The notes under the pieces are model-generated. The model saw nothing but the letters and a program-made list of their open reading frames with translations. It was not told the origin of the DNA and searched no databases. Shown here one piece after another: positions 25,598 through 37,917 of a stretch of 64,000 nucleotides of DNA. Each line of letters starts with the position of its first letter. Within the stretch, counting starts at the first letter, position 1. The position numbers and the translations under genes were made by a program. The DNA is from Brachionus sp. 'Tiscar' (taxonomy: Eukaryota; Rotifera; Eurotatoria; Ploima; Brachionidae), in the NCBI GenBank assembly GCA_006352455.1, contig VANL01000028.1, forward strand, positions 42,436 to 106,435, given 5' to 3'.

Positions 25598-26299
25598 ATG
25601 TTTAATTCAGTAATCATTTTGTTAATTTTTGTTAATTTCATAAACAGTAAGCATAAAAATATTTTATTTAGTCATTTATCTAAATAATTTATATTTCAAT
25701 TAGTATCCCAAGAATATGCTGTTTGCCTCCCATTTTATAAAAATGAAACATACGTTGATTACCAATTTTGTAAATCATATTGCTGTGGGCAGTGCGAAAA
25801 TAGATTTTGTTGTGATGATAAATCACAAATATTGGATCAATCAATTTGTCCCGTAATAAGTACAAGAAGCTCTGTAATAACTCAATCAAGTCTGCCACAA
25901 ACAACCAAAGAGTCAGTAAAAATTCCATCATTTTTTTCTTCGTAAATATTAATACTGAAAAAAACAACAAAATATTAATAAAAAAAACTTGATAAGATTT
26001 TGGTTTTGGATTATTTTGGTCCTTTTGATATTTCCTTTAATGCTTTGTCTGGCTTTGTGTAAATCGCTCATTCAGAAAAAGTTTGAATTCAGAGCAAATA
26101 ACGGTAAGATGAATTTTTTGAATTTTTCGAATCAATTCTGTGATTCTTTTCCTCTAAAACTTGTATTATTGAAATTTTGCTTTTTTAAGCAACTCAATTC
26201 TCAAATTTTTCGCCTCAACAAACAAACACTGGAATTAATTTTGATGCATTGCATCAATTTGATGATGCACCACCTCCAACATACAGCACTATAAAGTAA
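25598..26299 (+). CDS. Shisa-like membrane protein 2, four exons
   Basis: Second tandem Shisa-family gene. Exons 25598-25646, 25704-25941, 25997-26103, 26190-26299; 167 residues. Exon 1 is a signal peptide (MFNSVIILLIFVNFIN). Exon 2 has the cysteine module (YCCGQCENRFCC, then ILDQSIC). Exon 3 is the membrane helix (FWIILVLLIFPLMLCLALC). Exon 4 is a short cytoplasmic tail ending APPPTYSTIK with a PPxY motif, the usual binding site for WW-domain (Nedd4-type) ubiquitin ligases in Shisa tails. The first two introns sit at the same places and phases (1,2) as in the 23.2-kb gene. Shorter than vertebrate members because the tail is brief. Confidence 0.82.
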
Positions 26300-27647
26300 A
26301 ATTTCATCTAGCAATGAGTATATAAATTTATTTTTAAATAAATTAAGCTTAAAACTTAACAACACTATGCCGGTCTATCCAAGAAAAAGCACTTGAAAAT
26401 TGTAATTTTAGTTAATGGTATTTTTATTAAAGATAATATTTATTTTGTATTTTATTTTTTATAAAAAAATTTAAAAAGTTTATTTTAAAATTCATTATTT
26501 AAAGCCGTATTTAAAAATACAGGATGATTTGTGTCGGATTTTATAGTTTTAATCTACTAAGAATAATTTTTTTAGAAATTAAGCTGACATAATTAAGGCG
26601 AGTCAAATTCTAGCACTATTTTAAAAAGTTTTTTAGGTACTTATTGACAAAAAAAACAGTTTTTATTTTTACATAAATTTAATGAAAAATCTTAAAAAAG
26701 TTTGCGTCATTGGATTCGAATCTAGAGAAAAATTCGTTTTATCAAAAAAAAATATTAAAGAAAATGCGCATTATTTTATCTAAATTTTTTTATCATTTAT
26801 TTTAAGAAATCTTACAAAGTTTATAATTATTACTTTTAAAATTAAAAAAACCTAAAAAACGAAAAGTCATTTAATTATAAACTTAGATATTGAATCTTCA
26901 ATTATTTTGCCAAGATCTGGAAAAAAATGATTATTAAAGTTTTTAAATAAATTTTTTTTTAATTTTTATAATTACAAGGTTAATTAATGGGCTACTGCAC
27001 TTGTCATAGTCGACTGATTAAAACTTTATTTATTTAATTTAGATTTAACTTTAATATTTAAGATTTAAATTTTTTTTTTAAATCTACAACAATTAATTAT
27101 TTTTTTGAAAATAATAAAACATTAATCGAATTATCTAAAATTTCAGTTAAAAAAATGATAGTGATAATTCTTTAAAAAATTTTAGCTATTTATTGATATT
27201 TGCAAATAAAAGTTCCATGTTTATCTAATATTTACAAAAATAATAATTTTTTTTAATGTCTTTAGTATTCAAAAAGATTATCAATAAAAAATAAAAGAGA
27301 ATCGGCATTTAATTTAGTAGCTGTAAAAAAGTTGTTTAAAAAAGTCCCAAATAAAGTCCAATACTGGTACGACAAAATATAATTTTTTCGCAACAATAAC
27401 TACCTGGAACGGAAGGAATTTCATTTGTTCTTGATTCTGACTGATAGATTCCCGATGCTATTTATTTAGTCAAGTTTGATTTTAAAAAAAATTTAAAAAA
27501 TAAAAGATTTTGGCTCGGACTTTTTAAAAAAAAAGTTCGGACTTTGAGTTGACTTTAGACTTGTGACTTTTAAGCAACTCTGCTTTTTCATACCAGCTCC
27601 TTATTTGCTTTGCTTTTGTTGAGCCACTGCAATTATTTTTAAAGCCG
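26300..27647. other. AT-rich gap between Shisa-like 2 and a Penelope-like relic
   Basis: No supported gene. The 3' part (27300-27647) may include the decayed 5' portion of the Penelope-like element, but no domain could be read there. Confidence 0.4.
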
Positions 27648-28800
27648 ATGTCAAAAACTCGTTTTAAAACTATGACTGTCCAATTTGGCAACATTATCTG
27701 TTTAATCATCTCATGTGGATGTTACTCTGTTAGTCATTTGAATATTCAAGGTTTTAACGAAATTCTAAAAATAGTTCTATTGAATAATTATTTTAAATTT
27801 GAGAATAACTATTTTAAACAGATTAAAGGTATTGCCATGGGGACCAAGTGTGGACCAGCTATTGCTAATGTAGTTGTAAATTTTTTTGAAGAAAAATTTT
27901 TAGTAATACATAGACCTTTATTTTACAAAAGATTCATTGATGACATTTTTTTAGTTGTCAAAAAAGATTTTAATATTGATCAGCTTAAGGAAATTTTTAA
28001 ACCATTGTAATTGAATATCTGCGGTGGAAATGAGATAGTTTTTTTAGATTCAGCGATTAGTTTAAATTCTTTTACAGGTAAAACGATTTTTAAAATTCAT
28101 ATTAAACCCACTAATAGTTTTAGCTATTTATCGACAGAATCAAGCCACCCAGATCATATTTTTAAAAATATACCTAAAGGACTATTTATTAGGATCAGAA
28201 GAATATGTTCTTATTTTTCTGATTATTTGATTTTTTCTAGTCTTTTAATTTATCAGCTTTTAAAAAAAGGATTTAAATTTTCAAAATTACGTAAACTTAG
28301 GTCATGTATTGGTAAGCTAGATCGTAACAAATTGATTGAATATAAGGAAAAGAATGATTTTTTGTGTAATGATTCACTGATTATAAGAACTCCTTTTAAT
28401 CGTAATATTCCTAATTTAAAGAAAATATTAATGAACTCATATAATCATTGTAAAAATCAAGAAAAAAATTTATTAACTAGAATTAAATTAAGTTACATTT
28501 CAAATCTTTCTTTTAACTTGAAGTCCATTTTTATTCATGGCTTAAAATTTAAAACCTTCAATGTTAATTATATTGATAAATGCAAAATTATGAACTGTAA
28601 AATTTGTGCTTTCACTGATAGAATTAAATTTTTATATTTAAAAGATTTTTATTTACCAGTCTTGTCAAACACTAATTGTGAAAGTATTAATTCTATCTAT
28701 ATAATTAAATGTTTGAAATGAAAAGATTTTTATTATATTGGTCAAACTAAACATACAAAAATAAGAATTAAACAGCATATTCTTGATATAAAAAATTTTA
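27648..28800 (+). mobile_element. Penelope-like retroelement, RT plus GIY-YIG endonuclease, broken
   Basis: A single frame runs about 380 codons with stops at 28008 and 28719. The reverse transcriptase shows GIAMGTKCGPAIANVVV, then FYKRFIDDIFLVVKK (the catalytic DD pair), FLDSAISLN, and KPTNSFSYLSTESSHPDHIF with PKGLFIRIRRICS, all diagnostic of Penelope-like elements. Near the end, SIYIIKCLK then, after one stop, DFYYIGQTKHTKIRIKQHI is a GIY-YIG endonuclease (YII..C and YIGQT..), so this belongs to the endonuclease-bearing group. The N-terminal part and the flanking terminal repeats are not recognisable. It is a truncated, inactive copy inserted between Shisa-like genes 2 and 3. Confidence 0.82.
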
Positions 28801-31072
28801 TCCCATATTTTAATCTAAAATAACATAAGCTTTCATCTTAACTTATTATTTTCCATTTGTAACTCTGTGAAAAGCTTTAGAAAATTTCGGCAATTGAAGG
28901 GTGAAATCGATTGTAAATGTGGATGCCTTATTCTCGACGGGTAGTAAAAATTAGAAAAAGTATGTAATACCAACCTAACATTAAAAATGAAAAAATTACT
29001 TGACCTAATTAAAAAGTTCACAAGAAACACTTACTTTATTTCCTTGTTCAAAAGCCCTCCCTTTTAGATCATTGAATCAGCCTAATGTCAATTATTTCCT
29101 AACAGACCAGACTTTGGTTTGTATTGAATAATAAATTTTTGTACATTTTTAGGGTCGAATTTTACCTAAAGTCACAATCTTGTGAGCACTACTACTACTA
29201 TTTATATTTTTTTGATTTCAATGTATTTCTAAATTATATTCACTTCAATAAAAGGAATAATTCAAAGGGGACAAATGCACTTATAAAAAGATTTTTTAAT
29301 TTTAAGACATAAAATATTCAATATTTAATCACTCTTTACTTTTACTCAAAAATCTTTTAGTTTATAAGTTGTTTAAAATTCTAAATTTATTCAAGAATAT
29401 AAGAATAAATTTTTTCAACAATTTTTTTTATCACTTATTTATTAATAAATATTTGTTGAGTTGGTTGCCAAATTAAAAAAACTCAATCATTCATTTTCTT
29501 GCATTAAAAAACTTGATAAAATTTTAAATACTTAAATATAAATTGATAAAAACAATACATTGAATGAAATTTTGATTCAATTGACAATTTTTTTTTTGTT
29601 GATTCTTGTTTTTAGACTCATGAATTTTGACGTGAAGCTAAAAGTAATCCGTTGGTTCAAAGGATTGACCAAATTAAATAAAATTACAACATAAATATTT
29701 TGCCTTTTAATTAGATTTAGATTTTATTCTTATATAGATGATGAATAATCAAGAATTTTTTAAGGGCTTAAGATAAAAAAAGTAGCCCAAATAATGCCTC
29801 AGGATTAGATTGAAAACAAATATTTTTTTAGAAAAATTTGACCAATTTGAAGTGATGCTATTTTTTAAAATAAAAGACCAAAAATATCAATTGAATTAGT
29901 GACAGTGTATCCTTTTGAATGTGAGAAAAAGATTAAAATCAAGTTTATAAAATAGTTGATCAACGACTCAATGTGTGTATGAGACATCATTATTAATAAA
30001 TTACCTGAATAATACAATTGAAAGTTCACTTCTAGAGCAACACAAAAACCTTAAAGTTATATAAAGCTTTGAGGGGATTAATTTAAAACCAAAGCTAGAT
30101 ATAGATTTTGGTTTTAATAAGTTTAAATAAGGCGACAAAATTTCCGATTCAAATTTATTTAATTAGTTTAAATATAATATGAAATTTTAATAGATTATAT
30201 TCTAAAACTGAAAATTAGATAACAAGCCTACGGATTTAATTAAGAAAGTGTACATACCATCAAGTATTTGTTAAAAAATTTGAAAAAAAAATTTTAATTA
30301 AAAATTTGAATAAAAATAAAAAAACTGAGTTTAAAAAATGAGACGAGTTTATTTTTTGTTTTCGAGTATCAATCGGGTTAGGATTTGAAATTTTTACGAA
30401 TAATTTCATACCGGTTGGTAAAAATTTTAAGTTTTAAGTAAACATTCAAATAGTAGGTGACATTCAAATTTCTAAATTAAATACAAAAATGGAAAATTTA
30501 GTCAAATATTTTTAAAAAAATGTTTTTTTAACATAAGACAAAGCTATTTTAAAAAGATCTTTATTTTATTTGGTTGCATAAATTTTCTAGTTTTTGCTAG
30601 CCTAAACGGCTATTTGTTCCGTAATAAATACCACTTTGTTAATTCTCGGTAATACTTGAGTGTCGGTGAGCTTTAAATTTTTTCATGAACTGACAAGTCA
30701 AGTTCATTTTTAAATTGAATTTGACCAAAACGATTGCATAATTTTATATTCAAGTTGTTATTTGACATTTTAATCATCCGATTTTAAAATACAATATTCA
30801 AAATCAAATAGAGAATTGTTAAAAAAACAGATCATTCACTAAAACCGACATTTAGTCAAATGTTTAGCTATTACATAATAAATGGGCTTTAATTTTTGAA
30901 ATTTTTTTTTTTACACTTTTTAGATTTAAAAATTTTTCACTTCAAATTCAGAGTAAACTTCAAATATTTTTAACTTAAAATTAAATAAGCGAAAAAGTGT
31001 AAAATTTTCTTGAAATTTTTCAATTTTTTTTTCTGCTAGATTTTATTAGATAATTAAAATTTATATATGTAA
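28801..31072. other. AT-rich intergenic gap
   Basis: No gene supported. Small open frames at 28833-29030 (minus) and 29124-29312 (plus) are low-complexity. It presumably includes the promoter of Shisa-like gene 3. Confidence 0.5.
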
Positions 31073-32055
31073 ATGAAATTAACAAAAAATTTTGGATTTA
31101 TTTTTGAATTTTTCATTATTTTTCTATTAGTAAAAGGTAAGACCTATTTATTTAATTCATCAAAAAAAATGAAAATATTTTCTAAATCCAGGCTTTGAGT
31201 CGCTAGAACTATGTAGACAATACTCCATCGGAAATTTGATGTACAATTCCTTTTATTGCTTGGACTATTGCTGTGGAAATTGTAACTTTAGGTATTGTTG
31301 TTCTAACGAGACCTATTTAATAGATCAGAACAAATGCAAAAACAATCTAGTACAAATTCAACTTGACTGGTTTAAATTTACCAGTGTAAAACCCAAGAGC
31401 GCCAACTCCACATTGGCTTCCACTAAGCCTTCAAGCACTTCAAGTAATTATTTTCGTTAACTTTAGCTTTTTTTTGAGGTTTTGAATATTAAGAAAAATA
31501 TGCTAGTAGCGTTGATACCTGTGAACTGACAAATTTTCAGCCTAAGAAGTGTTCTCCTAGCAAACGTTTTTGCTGCGGTACATGTCAAAATCAATATTGC
31601 TGCAGCGATGTCCAAGAAAGACTAAATCAATTTGAGTGCAAATTTTTATCGAATTATTCATCTTTGAACCAGGATAATCAGGCTAATTCGTAATTTTTTA
31701 TTCATCAAAAAAATTTATATTTATTTTTATTGTTTATTAGGAATTCTTATATTTATGTTATATTGACCCTTATTTTAGTGCTGTTATTAGCGTTTGCTTG
31801 TATACCTTTTGTTATATTTGTTAACAAACGATCAAAAAAGAGCAGCGTTCCAAATAATGCACTTCCTTTTCAGAGTTTAGGTAATTTATAAAATTAATAA
31901 AGCTTATTAATAACTTATTTTATTTGTTACAAGTGCCTCTTTCAATATTAGAGCAGCTAAATAGCACAGCAATCAGCACAATAAGTGACAAGCCAAAAAT
32001 TTCAGCTGCACATAAAGAAGATTCTCCTCCTGCGTATTCAACGATTTTCAATTGA
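31073..32055 (+). CDS. Shisa-like membrane protein 3 with two cysteine modules, five exons
   Basis: Third tandem Shisa-family gene. Exons 31073-31136, 31192-31443, 31494-31689, 31741-31880, 31934-32055; 257 residues. Exon 1 is a signal peptide. Exon 2 carries one cysteine module (YCCGNCNFRYCCSN, then LIDQNKC); exon 3 carries another (FCCGTCQNQYCCSD, then RLNQFEC), so the extracellular part is doubled. Exon 4 is the membrane segment (YIYVILTLILVLLLAFACIP) with a basic stop-transfer. Exon 5 ends in DSPPAYSTIFN with a PPxY motif like that of the 25.6-kb gene. Exon 2 is symmetric (phase 1 at both ends, 84 codons), so it could be gained, lost or skipped without breaking frame. Exon 3 needs the acceptor at 31493; the nearer AG gives a stop. 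Confidence 0.8.
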
Positions 32056-32672
32056 CTTTTTAAAACTTAATAGATATTACTTTTTTTTCTAAAAACATAA
32101 AATAAATTTTTTTTTTCAATTTTACAAAAATATAATTCTGAATTGAGATTTGATTCAAAATTACCAACTGATTTGATTGAGAACTTAATTTTATAATTTA
32201 TCCACTCTGATCAAGTAATATGTGCTTAAATTTAGAGACCAAAATTTTTTTCAACTTTATTAGCTAATCTTAACAAAAAACAAACTAGTTGTTCCAAAGC
32301 ATAAACTGTAGTATCAGATACTATAACTGTCACCAAAAACGTTAATTTACTATTTTTTCAATTCTAACAATTTTTCAGGGTCATCAATCTATTTTAAATA
32401 AAGACATGATAAAAAACAGTTTAAAATGTTCTTAGATTATTTTATGTATGACTTTAGTTAAGATTCTAAGTCTTTATTTTAGATTTTCATTTAAAATTTA
32501 AAGGAAAATTGAAAAAAAATTATAAAGAAAAAAGGAACTTAATTAATGGTAAATTATCTTTTAATAGGTGGAAAACAAAAATGGTAAAATCTATCAATAA
32601 TGAAAATTTTTCTTAATTTGCGTTTTTTTGTTTTTAAAACTTAATTCTACTTAATTTTACTGATTTTTTACC

Positions 32673-32942
32673 GGTATTGTGAATTTCTAGAGCAAAAAAT
32701 AAAATAAAAACTTTATTTTCTTTTTTTTCGGTAAGCCAAATCAATAATCAATTTAAACCTTATTGATGCTTTATTTTTTGTCTTTTATTTACAGAAGAAA
32801 AATTATTTTAGGTAAAAAAGATGCAACAAATTTTGTTGCACAAAGTTGCATTATTTTTTTTAAATTATTTAAATTTTTTAAATTTTTCTTTATCAATAAA
32901 GGGAGAATTTTTGTTCTTATTGTTCTAGAAATTCACAATACC
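32673..32942. mobile_element. MITE copy 1 (GGTATTGTGAATTTC family) with 9-bp target duplication
   Basis: A 270-bp element bounded by GGTATTGTGAATTTCTAGA at the left and its complement TCTAGAAATTCACAATACC at the right. It is flanked by the identical 9-mer TTTTTTACC (32664-32672 and 32943-32951). Internal sequence includes GATGCAACAAATTTTGTTGC, shared with the copies at 58394 and about 61170. The open frame 32763-32954 is spurious. Confidence 0.82.
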
Positions 32943-33189
32943 TTTTTTACCTAGTCATGTGTATTTTTTTATATTTTTCGAAAATTTTCAAAAATAGAAT
33001 TTGAAAAAATCACTCTTAATCTTTTTTTTTTAATTTTTTCTTTTGTCTCATACCATAAACTACTTTGCATTAATCACAGTTGTCACGGCTGAAGCTGTCT
33101 CAGTTGCTTTATTTCGATAACAAATTGTTAGCGGCGATTATCTATTTTATAATAGTTTATTTAACAACTTGCTTAAATAAAACAAAAGA
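32943..33189. other. Short gap
   Basis: AT-rich sequence followed by a slightly more complex stretch from 33050. Nothing recognised. Confidence 0.4.
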
Positions 33190-33480
33190 ATCTCAAATCA
33201 TCAATCATCAATCAGAAGAATATTTTATTGATGTGCCAATGCCAACTTAAAAAGTCTCTAAGAGAAGGAGTTTGTATTGATAGGATAACCCGCTTACATA
33301 CTCCTTCTTTAATCAAGCAATGCCCCTATTGCTTCTTTTTTCTAGTATAGCCTGATACTAACCACCCTCCCAGCTTTAGAGATGGCATACATTATAGAAC
33401 TCCACTACTCATCTCTAAAGCGTTTCTAGATTGTCACTGTTCATTCCAGGCTAGAAAAATCTGTTTTTCAAAATGCTGAA
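33190..33480 (+). other. Hairpin-rich island, possible decayed coding relic
   Basis: Five consecutive inverted repeats: 33263-33276 with 33295-33308 (14 bp, one mismatch); 33315-33321 with 33328-33334 (7 bp, 6-nt loop); 33343-33348 with 33355-33360; 33373-33384 with 33410-33421 (GCTTTAGAGATG, 12 bp perfect); 33423-33429 with 33451-33457. The same interval has a nearly open plus-strand frame with a single TAG, including MCQCQLKKSLREGVC and KQCPYC, which resembles a zinc-binding relic. I do not recognise either. GC content is clearly above the surrounding sequence. Confidence 0.4.
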
Positions 33481-33498
33481 GAACTAATTTTTTTCCAC

Positions 33499-34010
33499 TT
33501 GATGTGCAATAGACTGTATCATTCTCTAAATGGTAATTACTTTTTACAAACAGATCTTTCCTGCGAGTTGGCAGATAATAATGAATTCCGAGAAGATACT
33601 TTGAGTGGGTCTCGTATTTGTTCAGCTCTTATATCCAAATTTTGTAGAGACTGTCCCTATTCGTTGTGCGTTTGTAGGATTTATTGGAAAAGAATTTTAA
33701 GGTGATTGACTTGTTTTAATTTCGGTCAAAATTTCCTCTCTCAATCTTTCAAATTCCTTCCCAATTTTATCTATTAATTGTTTTTGTTCAGTCATGCAGC
33801 CAGTATGGGTGTCTTGTTTTCTATTTCTGATTTCTTTTCCTTTTTTTATGCCTCAAATTATTTTCTCCTTCATATTGAGCCGCATATTTAATCACTTTTT
33901 TCGTAAGTGGAACAACAGTATCTAGATCAGCCACAAGTCCAATGATGAAATACCCGATTTGTATTCGAATTTGTATATGCTCATCACCCGTAAGTAGAGC
34001 TTTGCATACT
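33499..34010 (-). other. Unidentified GC-richer sequence with open minus-strand pieces
   Basis: Minus-strand segments read GDEHIQIRIQIGYFIIG then LVADLDTVVPLTKKVIKYAA and, in another frame near 33800, MTEQKQLIDKIGKEFERLRE. They look like frameshifted remains of a protein, perhaps of a mobile element, but no family is recognised. A plus-strand ORF (33499-33705) covers part of it and is equally unassigned. Confidence 0.3.
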
Positions 34011-34149
34011 TATTCGCCAATGCGTTAGATAGAGTGTTCTAAGCTTTCTTTTGACTTTTTTCTTGCCTATGACAGAATTCGTAAATAGTAGGAAGGAGTA
34101 TGAGGTATAAAGGTTCTCTTCATCAAGCTTAAATTAAAACTTTTACTCA

Positions 34150-37100
34150 AATCGATTAAGTGCAACAAATCTAGCAAAAATATCGAAAAATTTTGAAGAA
34201 TAAATCAGTCTGAAAAATTTAATTAAATAATTTTTTCTTTTTTAAAGATTATATCCTTTCAATTAATTTCTAAATAATTTTGTTTTCAAATGTTATGGAA
34301 GCTGTCGATGTACAACATACATTGAAGCTTAATTGAAAAATTTTTTGCTAGAAATATTAATCTATTGAAAATTTAAATGAAAATTAATTTATTTTCTAAC
34401 AAAATTAAATAAATGAATTTTTTTATTCAATTATTTTTTCTAAAAATCAATATATTCAAATTGATATAAATCATCTTATAAAAGATTCTAGTATAATTTT
34501 TTGCTCTTACTAAAAAGAAAGTTTCAGAAAAATTCGATTTAATTACCGACTTGTAAATTAATTATATTTGAGTAATTTGTCTCTCTAAAGCCATAAATTA
34601 TAAAAATTAGATGACAACCTAGTGAAAAGTTTATCAGCTAATAAATTATGTGACTCTTTCAGTAACTAGAAGTTGATTAACAGCCAGACAGGATTTAAAT
34701 CGTTCAAAATTCTTTTCTATTAAAGCCAGACTAAAGATAAAATATTTTTATTTATTTTACTTAAATACAATCTTGATATTGTTGGTCTGAATTTTTCTAA
34801 GGCTTTTTTTCCGAATTTCTAATTAAAAAAAGAAAATTTTTTTAACTTTAATTTTTAAAAAAAACTTGAAATACTTGTTTAAAAAAATAAGCTACAGGTA
34901 ATCTTTCTTAAGGTAAAAACGCTAAATCCCAATTAGTTTATTTTCTATAAAAGTAAAATCATAAGTTGTTCGATTAAATTAACTAATATTCAATTGATTT
35001 TGATTTGAAATTTGAAGCTTTTTCATTAATTTTAACAATAGATTTTATTTTTTAGAACTCTAGGCTTTTTTGACACTTTTTCAAGCAAGATATGACATCT
35101 AATGATTTAGCAAATTTAAAAAAGAAGAGTAGAAAAATTTATTTTTTTTTTGCGACATGACTTGAAAAATTGATGTGCCTAAAAAAAAAACATAGATTAA
35201 ATTTATATCAAACTGTGACAAATTTATTTTATTAAATTTGATCAAACTTTATATGGTGTTTTGTTTTATGTTTTTTGTTTCAAAATTATTAAACTTTATT
35301 TTCATCAACGCAAATTATTTATTTAAATCGAATAGTTGTTGATTCTTCATGAGTATTTTTTTTAATATTAGAATGAATGTTTAAAGAAAGTTTGCTCAAT
35401 TTAGAAATGGCTTCTAAATAAAATTAAATTTTTTCATTAATAGCGTACCTTTTAATATTTATAAGTTTGGAATTTTTATAGTCAACAAACTTAAATTACA
35501 AATAGTAAGCCTTTTTCTTTATAGAAAAATTGTTATAGAAAAATGAATATTAAACTGTATTGAATGTAATGGGAGTTGAAGACCAACGAAAATATTCAAA
35601 TTAAATACTTAAATTAAAGCGCCTTCTTGAACATGTATATGATATTTACCGAAAAAATTGACGGCAAAACTCAAACTTTCAAAATATTTAACGGAAAGGT
35701 GCTTAAGAATGAATATAAGTCAATATGAGGACGAAAATCGAAAAGTTCTACTCAAAAGTGAAGCAACGCTTTATAGAAAAAATAAATTTTGTGTAATAAG
35801 CTAAGAAAAATTTAATTTAAAATCAAATATTTAATTCCCCTAATCTTTTTAGAATTTTGAGTAATTTTTATTAGTAGATTAACAAAATAAAATAAAGTAA
35901 AATTAAAATTTATAAAAAAAATTTTTTTTGATTTCTATTGAATTAAAATTTTCTAATGAAAATAAAAACAGTCAGAATTCCCGATCGAATAACTTAGGTT
36001 AAAAAAATGCATCAATTTTAAGTGTTTAACCAGATAGCTTATTAATTGAAAACAGATTTTTTTCAATACCGATTAAATAATCTTTAATTTTTTTGCTAAA
36101 GATTCTAATTGAGATAAGATCAAAATAAAATCAAATGCATCCTTTAAATTAGAGGCATTTTTGTAATCAAGTATACATAGCTGACATATATTTATTTGAT
36201 CTTTTTTTTTTAACTCAAGAGGACTTAATAATACCCAACAATTCGAAAATAATTCTTAGAATTTTTTTTTCAATATTAATAAATATTTTTTTTTAAAACG
36301 ATCTAATTTCAGAAAAAAAAAATATTTTAATTATTTGAACTTCAAGATAAATTTTTGGTACAAATAAATAAGTTAAACTAGTGTTGTATTTCTAATTATT
36401 TTTTGTGCAGCGATATTTATTTATTTAATCATAAGTAACTTTAAATTTGATAGTTGTTTTTTTTTATTTAGTTTAAATGGCAATCAAAGTTAATCATAAT
36501 TAGATAAGACAGTGTAAAGGTCGATGCTTGTTTAAAATGTATTCAATTATACACAACTGAAAAAATAAGAGAATATTAAAAATCCATAAATTTTTTTTTC
36601 CTTTTGTAAAAAAAATTTGTAGTTTAAATAATTAGCTATGAATGACAAGTATGAAAAAAAAAGTATGGAGAATAGTGAGAGAATTTTTTTGAAAAAATTA
36701 TGATTAATACCTTAAAAATAATTAAGTTTATGAAGCACAAAAAATTCGTCTAATTAAAAAAAAAGGCCGTTTGAAAACTAAAATCCAAACGAAATACCGG
36801 CTTAATGAATCATTCCCTAAATACAATATATCAACATGAAAATTATTTTTGTTCATATTTTAACCTTTAAGCAAATGGAATGTTCTATTTGCTTGGGCCC
36901 TAAAAACTAGGTAGGAAATCATTTGACTATGGGTCAATGCGTTGAAATAGATTAATCTGTTTCTTATTTTTTATTTAGCTTAATTTTTTCTCTACTTTGT
37001 TTTTATGTTTATTTGATTGATTTAGAATAATCGATATATTCTATACTTGTGTTAACGATCGGCTAAATTTTATTTTTGAATAAATTTTAATATTTTTTAC

Positions 37101-37362
37101 TTTTGAATTTAATTCATAGGTGTATGACAATATAGACATTGTATATTATAAATTCAACGACCGCTAAAGAAATAATTTATTTGTTCGAATACGATAATTT
37201 TCAAAATCGAGGCCAAATTATATTTTTTTAATAATTTTCAGCGTTAGTATTTACCACTTGTTATATTTATCGCGAATTTGTTGTTAATCATTTCGAACAA
37301 ATTGTCAATCAGAATGCCCGTAAAAAAAGACGGTAAATTTTTTTTCTTTGATAAAAATTTTA
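34150..37362. other. AT-rich intergenic gap
   Basis: More than 3 kb dominated by A/T runs with no supported gene. A slightly richer stretch at 35560-35800 contains short unrelated open frames only. Confidence 0.5.
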
Positions 37363-37770
37363 AAAATATTATCACTAGCAAATAATTTTTATTTTGGTTT
37401 AGTTTTTCAAAAATTTTTAAAAAAAAAAAATCAAAAAAGACTAGTTTTGACCTTTAGAAAATAAGTCACAAAAAAATCGCTTTTCTATTTTTGATTTGAA
37501 TAGATTTAAAGGTTTTGAAAAAAATTTTTTCTCTAAATTTCTTCACAAATTTCGAGAATATTTATTTGAGCGATTTCTCTGTGTCTTTTGTATTTTTTTT
37601 TAAAAAGTAAAATTTTTGAAAAACTAAACCAAAATAAAAATTATTTGTTAATGATGATATTTAATTTTTAAAAGATAGCAGAAAAGACTAGTTTTGTCCT
37701 TTAGAAGATAAGTCACAAAAAAATCGCTTTTCTATTTTTGATTTGAAAAAATTTAAAAGTTTTGAAAAGA
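37363..37770. repeat. Inverted repeat overlapping a direct repeat
   Basis: A perfect inverted repeat of about 38 bp (CAAATAATTTTTATTTTGG... at 37379 and its complement ending at 37647) extends outward to ~55 bp with few mismatches. Overlapping it, an ~83-bp sequence beginning GACTAGTTTTGACCTTTAG at 37439 recurs nearly identically at 37686, 247 bp later. This looks like a foldback element that was partly duplicated. No coding content. Confidence 0.65.
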
Positions 37771-37917
37771 ATTTTTCAGTCTTTAAGAAATTTTTTTTTC
37801 TTTTATCAACCATTTTAAATGATATTTTTATTTCTATTCAGCAAAAATTAAATTAAAAAAAAGCAATCAAAATTTAGAGATTTAAAAGTTTAGTTTTTTT
37901 TAGCATTTAAAATTTAT

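Noticed and set aside
32763..32954. 63-codon plus-strand ORF
   Set aside because: Lies within MITE copy 1 and is low-complexity.
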